36,611 nucleotides of DNA. Origin: Candidatus Acidiferrales bacterium (lineage in GTDB: Bacteria > Acidobacteriota > Terriglobia > Acidiferrales > UBA7541). A model generated the notes under the pieces. It worked only from the letters and a program-made list of their open reading frames with translations. It was not told where the DNA came from and ran no database searches. Each line of letters starts with the position of its first letter. Within the stretch, counting starts at the first letter, position 1. Positions 8,915 through 18,872 of this stretch are shown here, piece after piece. The stretch is from assembly GCA_031296075.1 (NCBI GenBank), contig JARLGK010000063.1:1-36611 (forward strand), given 5' to 3'. A program made the position numbers and the translations under genes.

Positions 8915-9460
8915 ATGAAAATGGCAAACACATCCGCAACGCTGTTGGCAGTGCTGGCCATGTCGCTTTTGTTGGCGAGTGGCGTGTGGGCGCAGGCCAA
9001 TCCGGTGAAGAAACCGGTGACCAAGGCCAAAGCCCCGAAACCGGCCAAGGTGGTGCATGCAACCAAGCCTGCCGAGTCCGCAAAACCAGCGGCTGACGCT
9101 GCACAAGCGCCGGCAGGCGACAAGATTGAAGCGGTCGGCAAGCGCGACCCCTTTGCGCCGCTGATCAACAATAAGAAGGACGCTGGCCAGCACTTGCCCC
9201 CTGGGAAGGCTGGCTTGGTGATTGCCACGGTGCGCGTGGACGGCGCCGTGCGTTCGGGGAGCGCAATGATCGCAGTGGTCTCCAACCCGGAACAGAGCGT
9301 TTATTTCATTCGGGAGGGTGACCGCTTGTACGACGGGGATGTGGAAAAGATTGGGCTGGACGGTGTGACGTTCAAAGAGAATTCGAAGGACGCCTTCGGA
9401 AAACCGGTCGAGCGAATGGTGACGAAGCGAATCTACGCGAGTGCAGGAGAGCAGCAATGA
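8915..9460 (+). CDS. pilP: PilP-like type IV pilus lipoprotein/periplasmic protein
   Basis: Signal peptide, Lys/Ala/Pro-rich linker, then KRDPFAPLI...VRVDGAVRSGSAMIAVVSNPEQSVYFIREGDRLYDGDVEKIGLDGVTF; lies between pilO and pilQ. Confidence 0.8.
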   Translation: MKMANTSATLLAVLAMSLLLASGVWAQANPVKKPVTKAKAPKPAKVVHATKPAESAKPAADAAQAPAGDKIEAVGKRDPFAPLINNKKDAGQHLPPGKAGLVIATVRVDGAVRSGSAMIAVVSNPEQSVYFIREGDRLYDGDVEKIGLDGVTFKENSKDAFGKPVERMVTKRIYASAGEQQ

Positions 9461-11907
9461 GGATCCTATGGAGGGCGTTGGGACTGGGCGCGCTGCTGGC
9501 GGCCGGTCTGATTTGGACGAATGGAGCGCTGCGGGCGAGTGACGCGCCGGTGGTGCACGTGAAGGCGGAGGTCAAAGACGGCGCTGTGCGCTTGCAGGCG
9601 GAAGCCAATGCGCCGTTCGAGTACACGACCTATCGCCCCAGCGATAGCCTCTATGTGCTCGACTTGAGCGGAGTATCGGCCGGAGACCCGGCTGGTGCGC
9701 GCGTGGTCGCCTCGGATCTCGTGAAGAGCTACCGCGTGATCACGTACGCTGCAGGCGCGAAGCCGGTCGTCCGGCTGGAGATATTGCTGGCCCAGGGTCT
9801 GGAGCCCCGGCTCGAGCGCCAGGGCAAGGAAGACCTGACCCTATTTGTTTCGCGCACCGCGATCGGAGCCTCGGCGGCCAGCTCGATGCCGCTTCCGGCG
9901 AAAGCGACTCTGGTACCCACGGCTGCGAAAAAGTCTGACGTGAACTTGGCAGCGCATCAGGTGATCCGCCAAGTTCATCTGGCGCAGAACGGAACTACGA
10001 CCGAAGTCAGCATTTCCGGCTCCGGCCCCTTGAACTACCACTCCATTCACCTGCAGAATCCGGACCGCCTGGTGTTGGACTTTGCCGGCTCGCATTTGAC
10101 AACCACGGAGAAACAAATCGCCAGCAATCTTGATCCGGTGAGGGAAATCCGGCTGGCCCAGTTCACGCCGGAAGTCTCGCGCGTGGTGATTGATCTTCGC
10201 GAACCCGCACGCTATAGCATCAAGGGCGAGGGAAGCACCGTAACGGTTTCGTTTGTGGGCAAGGTGGCGGCGGGTACAGGTTCGACTTACGCGCCGGCTC
10301 CTGACTCGGCGGCGACGGTAACCACGAAGTCCGAATCTCCCGTCCGTAGCGAAGCAATTGCGCAAACCGTCGCGACCAAGCCAGCTGAAATTCCATCGCC
10401 GGCCGCGGTGCTTCCAGCCGCTTTGACCCAAACTTCGTCTGCCCTGGCTACTCCAGCTTCCGCGCAACTACAGCAGCCGGAAACAGTCGCGGCAACGCGC
10501 GCCGCGGTCGAGACGGCATCCAATGCGCAACCCGCTCCTGCCGCTGCGTCCGCGCCTTCGCCCGTCCAACCGGCGATGGCGTCACCGGCTCCTATGGCTC
10601 AGGCTCCGGCCACATCGTCAGCGCCTCCGGTCGGAAAGTATTCGGGCGAGCCGATTTCGGTGAACCTGAAGGACGTGGACCTGCGTGACTTCTTCCGCCT
10701 GATACACGAGATCAGCGGACTAAACGTTGTCGTGGACCCCGGAGTGAAGGGCAACCTGACTATCGTTCTGGATGATGTTCCGTGGGACCAGGCGCTTGAC
10801 ATCGTCCTGAAGAACAACGACCTGGATAAGCAGCTTGACGGAAACGTGCTTCGCTTGGCAACGAAGGAAACGCTGAGGAAGGAAGCGGAAGAGAATCGCG
10901 ACCTGGCCAAGGCTGTAGCCGAAGCCGCGGACGTCGTCACCACCACGCGCGTCCTCAGCTATGCGAAGTCAACCGACATGGCGACCACGCTCAAGAAATT
11001 CCTCTCGTCTCGCGGAGACATCATCGCGGACGACCGCTCGAACACGCTGATCATTCGCGATATCCCCAGCACGTTGCCCGTGATGGATAATCTGATCAGG
11101 CAGCTTGACCGGAAATCGCAGCAGGTGGAGATCGAAGCCCGCGTCGTGGCCGCCAACCGGTCGTTCTCGCGCGAGATCGGGACACAGTTTGGCTTTGCAG
11201 GTGCTAGCAATAGCGGCAACAATGTTATCGGAGGTACCTCTGGGGTTGGATCGAGCCCGATCATTCGTGGCCCCGGTTTGCCCAAGCCGCCAATCGTCAT
11301 CAGCAGCAGCGGAAGCTCGACTGGCAACACCATGCCTCTCATCACCAATCTCGGAGTGGGTGTACCGACGAGCGGCATCGAGTATGCATACTCGAACGCC
11401 AATTTCGCCCTGGACATGATCATCACTGCGGCTGAGGAGCGAGGCGTTGGCAAGCTGCTCTCCAAGCCCAAGGTCATCACGCAGAATAATGAAAAGGCGA
11501 CCGTTAAGCAGGGAACGAAAATCCCCGTGCAGACGATCGTCAACAACACGGTATCAGTCCAGTTCGTGGACGCCGTCCTCGAGCTCGACGTGACGCCACA
11601 GATCACCGCCGACGGGACGATTTACATGGACGTGAACGTCGAAAACGACCAGATCGACGGCTCGATTCCACGCGTTCAGGGTATCCCGGCTATTGATACC
11701 CAGGAAGCGCAGACGAAGGTCACCGTCAATGACGGAGCCACGGTGGTCATAGGCGGAATCATCGTCACGCAGCAGACCACGGACATCCAGCAAGTTCCGT
11801 TCGTCGGCAGCGTGCCGGTCCTTGGCAACCTGTTCAAGCACACGACCGTAAAGTCAACTTCACAGGAGCTGTTGTTCTTCCTGACGCCTCGCATTCTGCC
11901 GAGCTAG
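9457..11907 (+). CDS. pilQ: Type IV pilus secretin PilQ
   Basis: AMIN-domain repeats, long Ala/Pro linker, secretin/TonB short N domain (ISVNLKDVDLRDFFRLIHEISGLNVVVDPGVKGNLTIVLDDVPWDQALDIVLKNNDL), NolW/secretin domain ending VPVLGNLFKHTTVKSTSQELLFFLTPRIL. Confidence 0.96.
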   Translation: MRILWRALGLGALLAAGLIWTNGALRASDAPVVHVKAEVKDGAVRLQAEANAPFEYTTYRPSDSLYVLDLSGVSAGDPAGARVVASDLVKSYRVITYAAGAKPVVRLEILLAQGLEPRLERQGKEDLTLFVSRTAIGASAASSMPLPAKATLVPTAAKKSDVNLAAHQVIRQVHLAQNGTTTEVSISGSGPLNYHSIHLQNPDRLVLDFAGSHLTTTEKQIASNLDPVREIRLAQFTPEVSRVVIDLREPARYSIKGEGSTVTVSFVGKVAAGTGSTYAPAPDSAATVTTKSESPVRSEAIAQTVATKPAEIPSPAAVLPAALTQTSSALATPASAQLQQPETVAATRAAVETASNAQPAPAAASAPSPVQPAMASPAPMAQAPATSSAPPVGKYSGEPISVNLKDVDLRDFFRLIHEISGLNVVVDPGVKGNLTIVLDDVPWDQALDIVLKNNDLDKQLDGNVLRLATKETLRKEAEENRDLAKAVAEAADVVTTTRVLSYAKSTDMATTLKKFLSSRGDIIADDRSNTLIIRDIPSTLPVMDNLIRQLDRKSQQVEIEARVVAANRSFSREIGTQFGFAGASNSGNNVIGGTSGVGSSPIIRGPGLPKPPIVISSSGSSTGNTMPLITNLGVGVPTSGIEYAYSNANFALDMIITAAEERGVGKLLSKPKVITQNNEKATVKQGTKIPVQTIVNNTVSVQFVDAVLELDVTPQITADGTIYMDVNVENDQIDGSIPRVQGIPAIDTQEAQTKVTVNDGATVVIGGIIVTQQTTDIQQVPFVGSVPVLGNLFKHTTVKSTSQELLFFLTPRILPS

Positions 11908-11924
11908 CCTGAAGTCTGGTTGAC

Positions 11925-13040
11925 GTGGCGGCAGAGTCGGACGACCGAATCCAAAGCCGGAGCGGGCCCGCAGCAAGAATGGGCCGGCTCCGGCTTTTCA
12001 TTTCGAGCATCGGCGCGGACGCCGTTCTGGTGTCGCATCTTCCCAACATTCAATACCTGTGCGGCTTTTCCGGGAGCGCCGGAATGCTTCTGGTGAACGC
12101 ATCAACGGCGACACTTTTCACCGACGGCCGGTACACATTTCAGACTCGCGAGGAGGTTTCCGGCGCGCGTGTACAGATCTGCAAACACGGGCTCCTTCGG
12201 GCCGTGTCGGAGGCGCTCCGAGCGCGAAGGGGATGCTACAAAGTCGGCTATTCCGCCAGCCATATGACGGTGGCGCAGAAACAGGTGCTGGCGGACGGGG
12301 CGGGCGGTCGTGTTCGGTGGGTGAACGATAGGGGAGCGGTCGAGAAATTCCGGGCAGTGAAAGACGCCGACGAATTGAGCCGCATTCGTGAGGCGGCGGA
12401 CATCATCAGCGCCGTGTTTCGGAGGGTCTTGAAAGGGATCAAACCCGGAGTCACGGAGCTCGCTCTAGCCGCAGAGATCGAACATGAGATCAAGCGCCAA
12501 GGGGCGTCTGGACCGTCCTTTGAGACCATCGTAGCCTCCGGGCCTCGATCTGCCTGGGCGCATGCCCAACCGACCGCCAAGCCACTCAGGAAAAGCGAGT
12601 TGGTCGTCCTGGACCAGGGTGCTATACTGCGCGGCTACTGCAGTGATATGACTCGCACGATCTTCCTCGGGAAGGCGTCGCGGAAGGTGCGGAGCCTCTA
12701 TACCGCGGTCCTGGAGGCTCAGGCAGCGGGCAAGCGAGCGATACGGCCGGGAGCAACGGCGGGCGACGTCGATCGGGCGACGCGAAACACGCTCAAACGG
12801 GCCAAGCTTGATCGTTATTTCACCCACAGTACAGGTCACGGACTGGGTCTCGAAGTTCACGAGATGCCCCGGCTAGGCAAGGGCGAACAGACAATTCTCC
12901 AGGAAGGGATGGTCCTCACCGTCGAACCCGGCGTATACATCGAGGGGCTTGGGGGCATTCGGATTGAAGACGACGTGGTCGTAACCGCGAGCGGGTCCGT
13001 CGATTTGACGACGGCACCGCGCGAATTTCTCGAACTCTAA
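11925..13040 (+). CDS. M24-family Xaa-Pro peptidase
   Basis: Creatinase_N-like N-terminus (DAVLVSHLPNIQYLCGFSGSAG) and M24 motifs (VLDQGAILRGYCSDMTRTIFLG; HSTGHGLGLEVHE; EGMVLTVEPGVYIEGLGGIRIEDDVVV). Start may be GTG 11925 or ATG 11979 (MGRLRLF). Confidence 0.92.
   Translation: MAAESDDRIQSRSGPAARMGRLRLFISSIGADAVLVSHLPNIQYLCGFSGSAGMLLVNASTATLFTDGRYTFQTREEVSGARVQICKHGLLRAVSEALRARRGCYKVGYSASHMTVAQKQVLADGAGGRVRWVNDRGAVEKFRAVKDADELSRIREAADIISAVFRRVLKGIKPGVTELALAAEIEHEIKRQGASGPSFETIVASGPRSAWAHAQPTAKPLRKSELVVLDQGAILRGYCSDMTRTIFLGKASRKVRSLYTAVLEAQAAGKRAIRPGATAGDVDRATRNTLKRAKLDRYFTHSTGHGLGLEVHEMPRLGKGEQTILQEGMVLTVEPGVYIEGLGGIRIEDDVVVTASGSVDLTTAPREFLEL
11953..11997 (+). terminator. Terminator-like hairpin downstream of pilQ, overlapping the peptidase gene start
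   Basis: AAAGCCGGAGC (11953-11963) pairs perfectly with GCTCCGGCTTT (11987-11997); an inner GGCCC/GGGCC stem extends it; 11-nt loop; a T-rich stretch (TTTTCATTTC) follows. Confidence 0.5.
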
Positions 13041-13565
13041 ATGGCGAAGAAACCGAAATCGAAAGTCGCGGGGGTGGTAGATGCCGGGGGCGTGGACCTC
13101 GCGGAAGTAGAGCGCCTGCTCGCGTTCATGGAGAAGCACGGCTTGGAAGAGTTCGAGTACGCCCGCGGCGGCGTGCACATCCGGCTGAAGAAACCGTCAG
13201 CGGCGTCCGTAGGCGACCGTCGGGCGATTCCGCCCGCAGACGGAGTTCCTGGAGTAACGCACGCGGCGCCCTCGGGGAGACATGCGCGTGCCGCCGAGCC
13301 CGGCGCTATCCCCGACGTTCACGTCATCAAATCTCCGATTGTGGGCACTTTTTATTCCGCGCCGAGCCCGAACGCGGACTCATTTGTCGCGGTCGGCGCA
13401 ATCGTGGAGCCCGGTCAGGTGCTCTGCATCATCGAGGCCATGAAATTAATGAACGAGATTGAGTCGGACGTGGCCGGTGAGGTCGTGCAGATCTTTGTTG
13501 AGAACGGAAAACCGGTGGAGTACGGAGAGCCGCTCTTCGGAATCCGAACGCGTGGCAAGAAGTAG
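13041..13565 (+). CDS. accB: Acetyl-CoA carboxylase biotin carboxyl carrier protein
   Basis: Biotinylation motif [23 protein letters not shown]; Ala/Pro linker; adjacent to accC. Confidence 0.95.
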   Translation: MAKKPKSKVAGVVDAGGVDLAEVERLLAFMEKHGLEEFEYARGGVHIRLKKPSAASVGDRRAIPPADGVPGVTHAAPSGRHARAAEPGAIPDVHVIKSPIVGTFYSAPSPNADSFVAVGAIVEPGQVLCIIEAMKLMNEIESDVAGEVVQIFVENGKPVEYGEPLFGIRTRGKK

Positions 13566-13635
13566 CTTCTCCCGGAGTGCCGCGCGAACAATCTGATTTC
13601 TGTCCTTGCGGCCTGCGGATCGAGTCCCAAACTCT

Positions 13636-14985
13636 ATGTTCCGAAAAATCCTGATTGCCAATCGGGGAGAAATCGCCCTGCGCGTTCTCTCCGCCTGCAA
13701 GGAACTCGACATACGGACCGTCGCGGTTTATTCAGAAGCCGATCGCCACGCCCTTCACGTGCGCTTCGCCGATGAAGCGATCTGCATCGGGCCGCCACGC
13801 AGCGCCGACAGCTACCTCAACATTCCGCAGGTGATCAGCGCCGCCGAAGTGGCGAATGTTGACGCCATCCATCCCGGGTACGGCTTCCTCTCTGAAAACG
13901 CAAATTTTGCAGAAGTCTGCGAAGCGTCGCACATCACGTTCATCGGACCTTCGCCTTCCATAATTCGAATGATGGGGGAAAAAGACCGGGCGCGCGTGGA
14001 GATGGCTGCCGCGGGGTTGCCGATCATTCCCGGCAGCGATGGCGCCGTGCCGGACGAGGCGGCCGCGAAGAAGGTCGCTGCCGAAATTGGGCTCCCGCTG
14101 ATGATCAAGGCAGTCGAAGGGGGCGGCGGGCGCGGCATGCGCATGGTGCGCACCAAGCGCGAGCTGATCCCCGCGTTTCAGACCGCTCGTACGGAAGCGC
14201 ACCAGGCCTTCGGAAGCCCGAACGTATACATGGAGAAATTGATCGAGCACCCCCGGCATATCGAGTTTCAGGTGCTGGGCGACCGCCACGGCAGCGTGAT
14301 CCATCTGGGAGAACGCGAATGCTCGCTCCAGCGCCGCCACCAAAAGGTCCTCGAAGAATCTCCGTCAACGGCGCTCGATGCGGCCACCCGCGAGCGCGTG
14401 GGCAGGCAGGTCGTGGAGGCCTTGCACAAGATCGGCTATTCAAACGCTGGCACGGTCGAATTCCTGCGCGATGCTTCGGGAAATCTTTTCTTCATCGAGA
14501 TGAACGCGCGCATCCAAGTCGAGCATCCTGTCACCGAGATGGTCACGCAGGTGGACCTGGTGAAGGCGCAGATTCGCGTCGCCGCCGGCGAGCGCCTCGA
14601 AGATGCCGTCGGTCCGTTCGAGTTTCACGGCCACGCGATCGAGTGCCGCATCAACGCCGAGGACCCGGACACATTTGTGCCGTCTCCCGGGCGTATCACG
14701 GCTTTCCGCGTGCCGGGCGGGCCGGGAATTCGCGTGGACACCGCCGTGCACGCCGACGCCGTGGTGCCGCCGTACTACGATTCGCTCGTGGCCAAGCTGG
14801 TCGCCCACGGACGCGATCGCGCGGAAGCCATCGCGCGGATGCACGGCGCACTCGACGGATTCGTCGTCGAAGGAATCAAGACCACCATTCCGCTGCAGAA
14901 GCGGATTCTGGCCGAGCCGGACTTCATCGCCGGGAAATTCGACACTCATTTTCTCGATCGACTCACGGCCGTGAAATTGAAGTAG
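13636..14985 (+). CDS. accC: Acetyl-CoA carboxylase biotin carboxylase subunit
   Basis: [53 protein letters not shown]...; ATP-grasp motifs. Start at 13636 preferred over ORF-track 13606. Confidence 0.97.
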   Translation: MFRKILIANRGEIALRVLSACKELDIRTVAVYSEADRHALHVRFADEAICIGPPRSADSYLNIPQVISAAEVANVDAIHPGYGFLSENANFAEVCEASHITFIGPSPSIIRMMGEKDRARVEMAAAGLPIIPGSDGAVPDEAAAKKVAAEIGLPLMIKAVEGGGGRGMRMVRTKRELIPAFQTARTEAHQAFGSPNVYMEKLIEHPRHIEFQVLGDRHGSVIHLGERECSLQRRHQKVLEESPSTALDAATRERVGRQVVEALHKIGYSNAGTVEFLRDASGNLFFIEMNARIQVEHPVTEMVTQVDLVKAQIRVAAGERLEDAVGPFEFHGHAIECRINAEDPDTFVPSPGRITAFRVPGGPGIRVDTAVHADAVVPPYYDSLVAKLVAHGRDRAEAIARMHGALDGFVVEGIKTTIPLQKRILAEPDFIAGKFDTHFLDRLTAVKLK

Positions 14986-15042
14986 TATCCTGTCCGCGAA
15001 AGTCGCTCATCTGTTGCAATTCGATTTCTTGAGAGGCTGCGG

Positions 15043-15675
15043 TTGTTTCCATCCCTGTACGCGATCCTTGATCCGGACCTTGCAAGTACACCTCTAACCC
15101 TTCTCGCCGAAACCTTGTCCGGCGCGGGCGTCCAATTGATGCAGCTTCGGGACAAACGGGGGGCAGCGGCGCACGTCTATTCCCAGGCGAAGGAGTTGGC
15201 GGCAATTCTTTCTCCGCGCGGCGTGCGCCTGATCGTCAACGATCGCCCGGACATCGCGGCGATGACCGACTCGGCTGGCGTGCACGTCGGGCAGGAAGAT
15301 CTCCCGGTGGAAGACGCGCGCCGCGTTTGCGGCCCGTCGCGCTGGGTGGGCATTTCGACACACAACTTGGCGCAATTGCGCGCGGCCGATGCCACTTCGG
15401 CGGATTATATCGCTGTGGGGCCCATCTTTCCGACGTCTACGAAAGCCAATCCCGATCCGGTCGTGGGGATCGATTTTCTTCGCGCGGCACGACAGCTGAC
15501 GCGGAAACCGCTTGTGGCCATAGGCGGCATCACTATAGAGTCGGCCGCGGACGTGTTTCGCGCCGGGGCGGATTCAGTGGCAATTATTAGGGATCTTCTT
15601 GCCGCGCCCGGACCGGGTGAACGAGCACAAGAATATTTGGCGATCGCGGAACGCTCGCGGGCGCACCACGGCTAG
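15043..15675 (+). CDS. thiE: Thiamine-phosphate synthase
   Basis: LYAILDPDLAS...GAGVQLMQLRDKRG...LIVNDRPDIAAMTDSAGVHVGQEDLP...ADYIAVGPIFPTSTK...PLVAIGGIT. TTG start. Confidence 0.92.
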   Translation: MFPSLYAILDPDLASTPLTLLAETLSGAGVQLMQLRDKRGAAAHVYSQAKELAAILSPRGVRLIVNDRPDIAAMTDSAGVHVGQEDLPVEDARRVCGPSRWVGISTHNLAQLRAADATSADYIAVGPIFPTSTKANPDPVVGIDFLRAARQLTRKPLVAIGGITIESAADVFRAGADSVAIIRDLLAAPGPGERAQEYLAIAERSRAHHG

Positions 15676-15696
15676 GCGCCGCGCCGGGTAACATCT

Positions 15697-17235
15697 ATGA
15701 CAAATACTCCCCCAATTATGGGAACCGCAGCCACGCCAACCTCCGGCGAACTGGTCAAAGGTCTCGGCCTGTTCGATTCGACGATGATCGTCGTCGGCTC
15801 GATGATCGGCTCCGGGATTTTTATCGTCTCTGCGGACATCGCGCACCAGGTGCAGAGTCCCGGCCTGTTGCTCCTGGTCTGGCTCGCTTCCGGCCTGATC
15901 ACACTGATCGGTGCGCTGAGTTTTGGCGAGCTTGCCGCGGCGATGCCTCACGCTGGCGGCCAATACGTATACCTGCGCGAATCGTGCGGGCAGGTCTTTG
16001 GCTTCCTCTACGGCTGGACGATGCTTCTCGTCATCCAGACCGCCACTATCGCAGCCGTGGCCATCGCGTTTGCCAAATTCACAAGCGTCATCGCGCCGTG
16101 GTTCTCGGCCTCGCAATGGATTGGCGGGCACGGCAAATTCGGGCCGTGGCGATTGTGGTTCGGCGAGTTGGGTCCCTACAACGTGGGACTCAATCGTCAG
16201 AACCTGCTGGCGATGGTTTCCATTATTTTCCTTACGTGGATCAATACGCGTGGCCTTCGGTTGGGCAAAATCGTACAGAACGTTTTCACCGTCACCAAGA
16301 TCGCATCGCTCGCCGGATTGGTCCTGCTCGGGCTGGTCTTTTCAACCGTCGTCGCTCGCGGCGCGAACTTTGCAGGTTTCTGGCGCAATGCCGGCTGGTC
16401 CGTGATGCATCCGTATCCGCCCGACAACTCAACATGGATGATCGGCACGCTGACGCTGGTGGGTGTGGCGATGGTCGGTTCGCTTTTCGCCATGGACGCG
16501 TGGAACAGCGTCACGTTCACGGCGGCCGAGGTCAAGAACCCGGGCCGCAACCTGCCGCTGTCGCTCGCGTTCGGGACCGGGATCGTGATCTTGCTCTACA
16601 CGCTGGCGAACGTCGCGTATCTGCGAGTGCTCCCGCTCTCCGGCGATCCGCACGGCGCGACGGCGCTGCTGCGGGGAATCGAGTTCGCGGCTGATGGGCG
16701 CGTGGCAACCGCGGTCACGGGTGTGATTTTTGGCCCCGTGGGCGCGATCCTGATGGCGATCGCGATAATGATTTCCACTTTCGGCTGCAACAACGGCTTG
16801 ATTCTGGCCGGCGCGCGAATCTACTACGCCATGTCGAAGGACGGCCTCTTCTTTCGCGCCGTCGGAACGGTAAACCGCAATCACGTTCCCGCCGTTGCAC
16901 TCGTCGCGCAATGCATCTGGGCGTCGGCCCTCTGCCTGTCGGGAACCTACGGTCAGTTGCTCGACTTCCTGATCTTCGCGCAGCTTCTGTTCTATATCTT
17001 GACGCTCGGCGGACTTTTTATTCTTCGCTGGAAACGTCCGGGAATGGATCGTCCGTACCGCGCGTTCGGCTATCCGCTGCTGCCGGCGCTCTACATTCTG
17101 ATAGCCGGATTTCTCGAAATCCAATTGTTGCGGTATAAACCACAGTACACTTGGCCCGGCTTAATCATCGTTTTGCTTGGGCTGCCGGTTTACGGGCTGT
17201 GGAAACTGGCAGGGAAGTCGCCGGCAAGAACGTAA
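15697..17235 (+). CDS. APC-superfamily amino acid permease
   Basis: GLFDSTMIVVGSMIGSGIFIVSADIAHQ...; 12-TM-like hydrophobic pattern, SFGELAAAMPHAGGQYVYLRE. Confidence 0.9.
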   Translation: MTNTPPIMGTAATPTSGELVKGLGLFDSTMIVVGSMIGSGIFIVSADIAHQVQSPGLLLLVWLASGLITLIGALSFGELAAAMPHAGGQYVYLRESCGQVFGFLYGWTMLLVIQTATIAAVAIAFAKFTSVIAPWFSASQWIGGHGKFGPWRLWFGELGPYNVGLNRQNLLAMVSIIFLTWINTRGLRLGKIVQNVFTVTKIASLAGLVLLGLVFSTVVARGANFAGFWRNAGWSVMHPYPPDNSTWMIGTLTLVGVAMVGSLFAMDAWNSVTFTAAEVKNPGRNLPLSLAFGTGIVILLYTLANVAYLRVLPLSGDPHGATALLRGIEFAADGRVATAVTGVIFGPVGAILMAIAIMISTFGCNNGLILAGARIYYAMSKDGLFFRAVGTVNRNHVPAVALVAQCIWASALCLSGTYGQLLDFLIFAQLLFYILTLGGLFILRWKRPGMDRPYRAFGYPLLPALYILIAGFLEIQLLRYKPQYTWPGLIIVLLGLPVYGLWKLAGKSPART

Positions 17236-17300
17236 GGTTCCCTCTTAGCGCCAAGAGGACGATTCCGGCACTGGCGCGGTCCAACACGGGGAGGCTGTGC

Positions 17301-18842
17301 ATGGCAAGCCATCTGTTTGCCACCAAGTCGCTGAAGGTCATCATGGCCGAGGCGGAGGATACGGGGGAACACTCCCTGCGCCGAGCGCTCGGCCCGATCA
17401 ATCTGATCACGCTCGGCATCGGCGCCATCATCGGCGCGGGAATTTTTGTGCTGACGGGGCAGGCCGCAGCCACCAGTGCGGGGCCCGCGATAGTTGTGTC
17501 GTTCATCCTGTCAGGAATCATCTGTGCATTCGCGGGTCTGTGCTACGCCGAATTCGCTTCGCTGATTCCCATTTCCGGCTCGGCCTATACATATGGCTAC
17601 GCGACCCTGGGTGAGCTATTCGCGTGGATTATCGGATGGGATTTGATTCTGGAATATGCATTTGGCGCCGCCACGGTAGCTTCAGGATGGAGCGGCTACG
17701 CCGTCAGTCTATTGGAAGACCTGGGGTTGCACATCAGTCCGAGGTGGATCGCGACGCCTGGGACCGAGATGGTTTTCTACAAAGGGCACTGGGCCGAGCT
17801 TGGCTCCATCGGGCAAGCGTTAACGGCTGCGGGCGTTGACTCAGCGGTCCTCCCGCATGCGGTCGCCGCATTTAATCTTGTCGCGTTCGTCGGCATCTTC
17901 GTGGCCACATTCATCCTGGTCGTGGGGATCAAGGAGTCGGCGAATCTCAACTCGGCGATTGTAATCTTGAAAGTCGCGATTGTATTGGTCTTCATCGCCA
18001 TCGCAGGGACCTTCGTCATTCGACATCCGTCGCTCGCGGCCTCCAACTGGCATCCGTTTATTCCGCCCAATACCGGGAAGTTCGGCGAATTCGGTCTCTC
18101 CGGCGTGGCGCGCGGCGCGGCTGTGATTTTCTTTGCCTACATAGGCTTCGACGCGGTTTCAACAGCCGCGCAGGAGGCGAGGAATCCGCAAAAGGATATG
18201 CCAATCGGGATCATCGGATCGCTGGTGATCTGCACGGTTCTCTACATTCTGGTTTCGGGTCTGTTGACGGCGATGGTTCCATATGCAGATTTGAATGTCT
18301 CCGCTCCGGTCGCTGTCGCCATTGATGCTACCGGCGTGCGCTGGGGCAGCCTGCTGGTGAAGGCGGGCGCCGTTTTGGGTCTGGGCAGCGTCATGCTCGT
18401 GATGCTGCTCGGTCAGTCCCGCGTGTTTTATTCGATGTCGCGCGACGGTCTTCTGCCGAAATGGGCGGGAGCGATCCATCGCCGCTTTCGCACGCCGTGG
18501 ATATCCTCCATTGTCGTGGGAATTTGCGTCGCCGGATTCGCATCATTTATTCCGATCGGCGATCTCGCTGTCCTGGTGAACATCGGAACACTGCTCGCAT
18601 TCCTGATCGTCTGCGCCGGGGTGTGGATACTTCGCCGGAAGCGACCCGATCTTCCGCGTCCGTTCAAGACGCCGCTGGTGCCGCTGGTGCCGATTCTCGG
18701 GATACTCACGTCTTTGGCGGCCATGCTCAGCCTTCCTGCGAAGACGTGGTGGAGATTGCTTATCTGGCTGGTGATCGGAATGGTGGTTTACGTCTTCTAT
18801 GGCCGGACCCACAGCAAGGTTCGGAACGCATCCCCGCGATAG
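17301..18842 (+). CDS. APC-superfamily amino acid permease (cationic amino acid transporter type)
   Basis: HSLRRALGPINLITLGIGAIIGAGIFVLTGQAAATSAGPAIVVSFILSGIICAFAGLCYAEFASLIPISGSAYTYGYATLGELFAWIIGWDLILEY; likely start ATG 17301 (MASHLFATKSL). Confidence 0.93.
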   Translation: MASHLFATKSLKVIMAEAEDTGEHSLRRALGPINLITLGIGAIIGAGIFVLTGQAAATSAGPAIVVSFILSGIICAFAGLCYAEFASLIPISGSAYTYGYATLGELFAWIIGWDLILEYAFGAATVASGWSGYAVSLLEDLGLHISPRWIATPGTEMVFYKGHWAELGSIGQALTAAGVDSAVLPHAVAAFNLVAFVGIFVATFILVVGIKESANLNSAIVILKVAIVLVFIAIAGTFVIRHPSLAASNWHPFIPPNTGKFGEFGLSGVARGAAVIFFAYIGFDAVSTAAQEARNPQKDMPIGIIGSLVICTVLYILVSGLLTAMVPYADLNVSAPVAVAIDATGVRWGSLLVKAGAVLGLGSVMLVMLLGQSRVFYSMSRDGLLPKWAGAIHRRFRTPWISSIVVGICVAGFASFIPIGDLAVLVNIGTLLAFLIVCAGVWILRRKRPDLPRPFKTPLVPLVPILGILTSLAAMLSLPAKTWWRLLIWLVIGMVVYVFYGRTHSKVRNASPR

Positions 18843-18872
18843 AATTTCGTGACATAATTTGGGACTCCGTCT

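Noticed and set aside
10287-10640. Ala/Pro/Thr-rich repetitive stretch in pilQ
   Set aside because: Low-complexity linker between AMIN and secretin domains, expected in PilQ; no exact tandem repeat unit seen.
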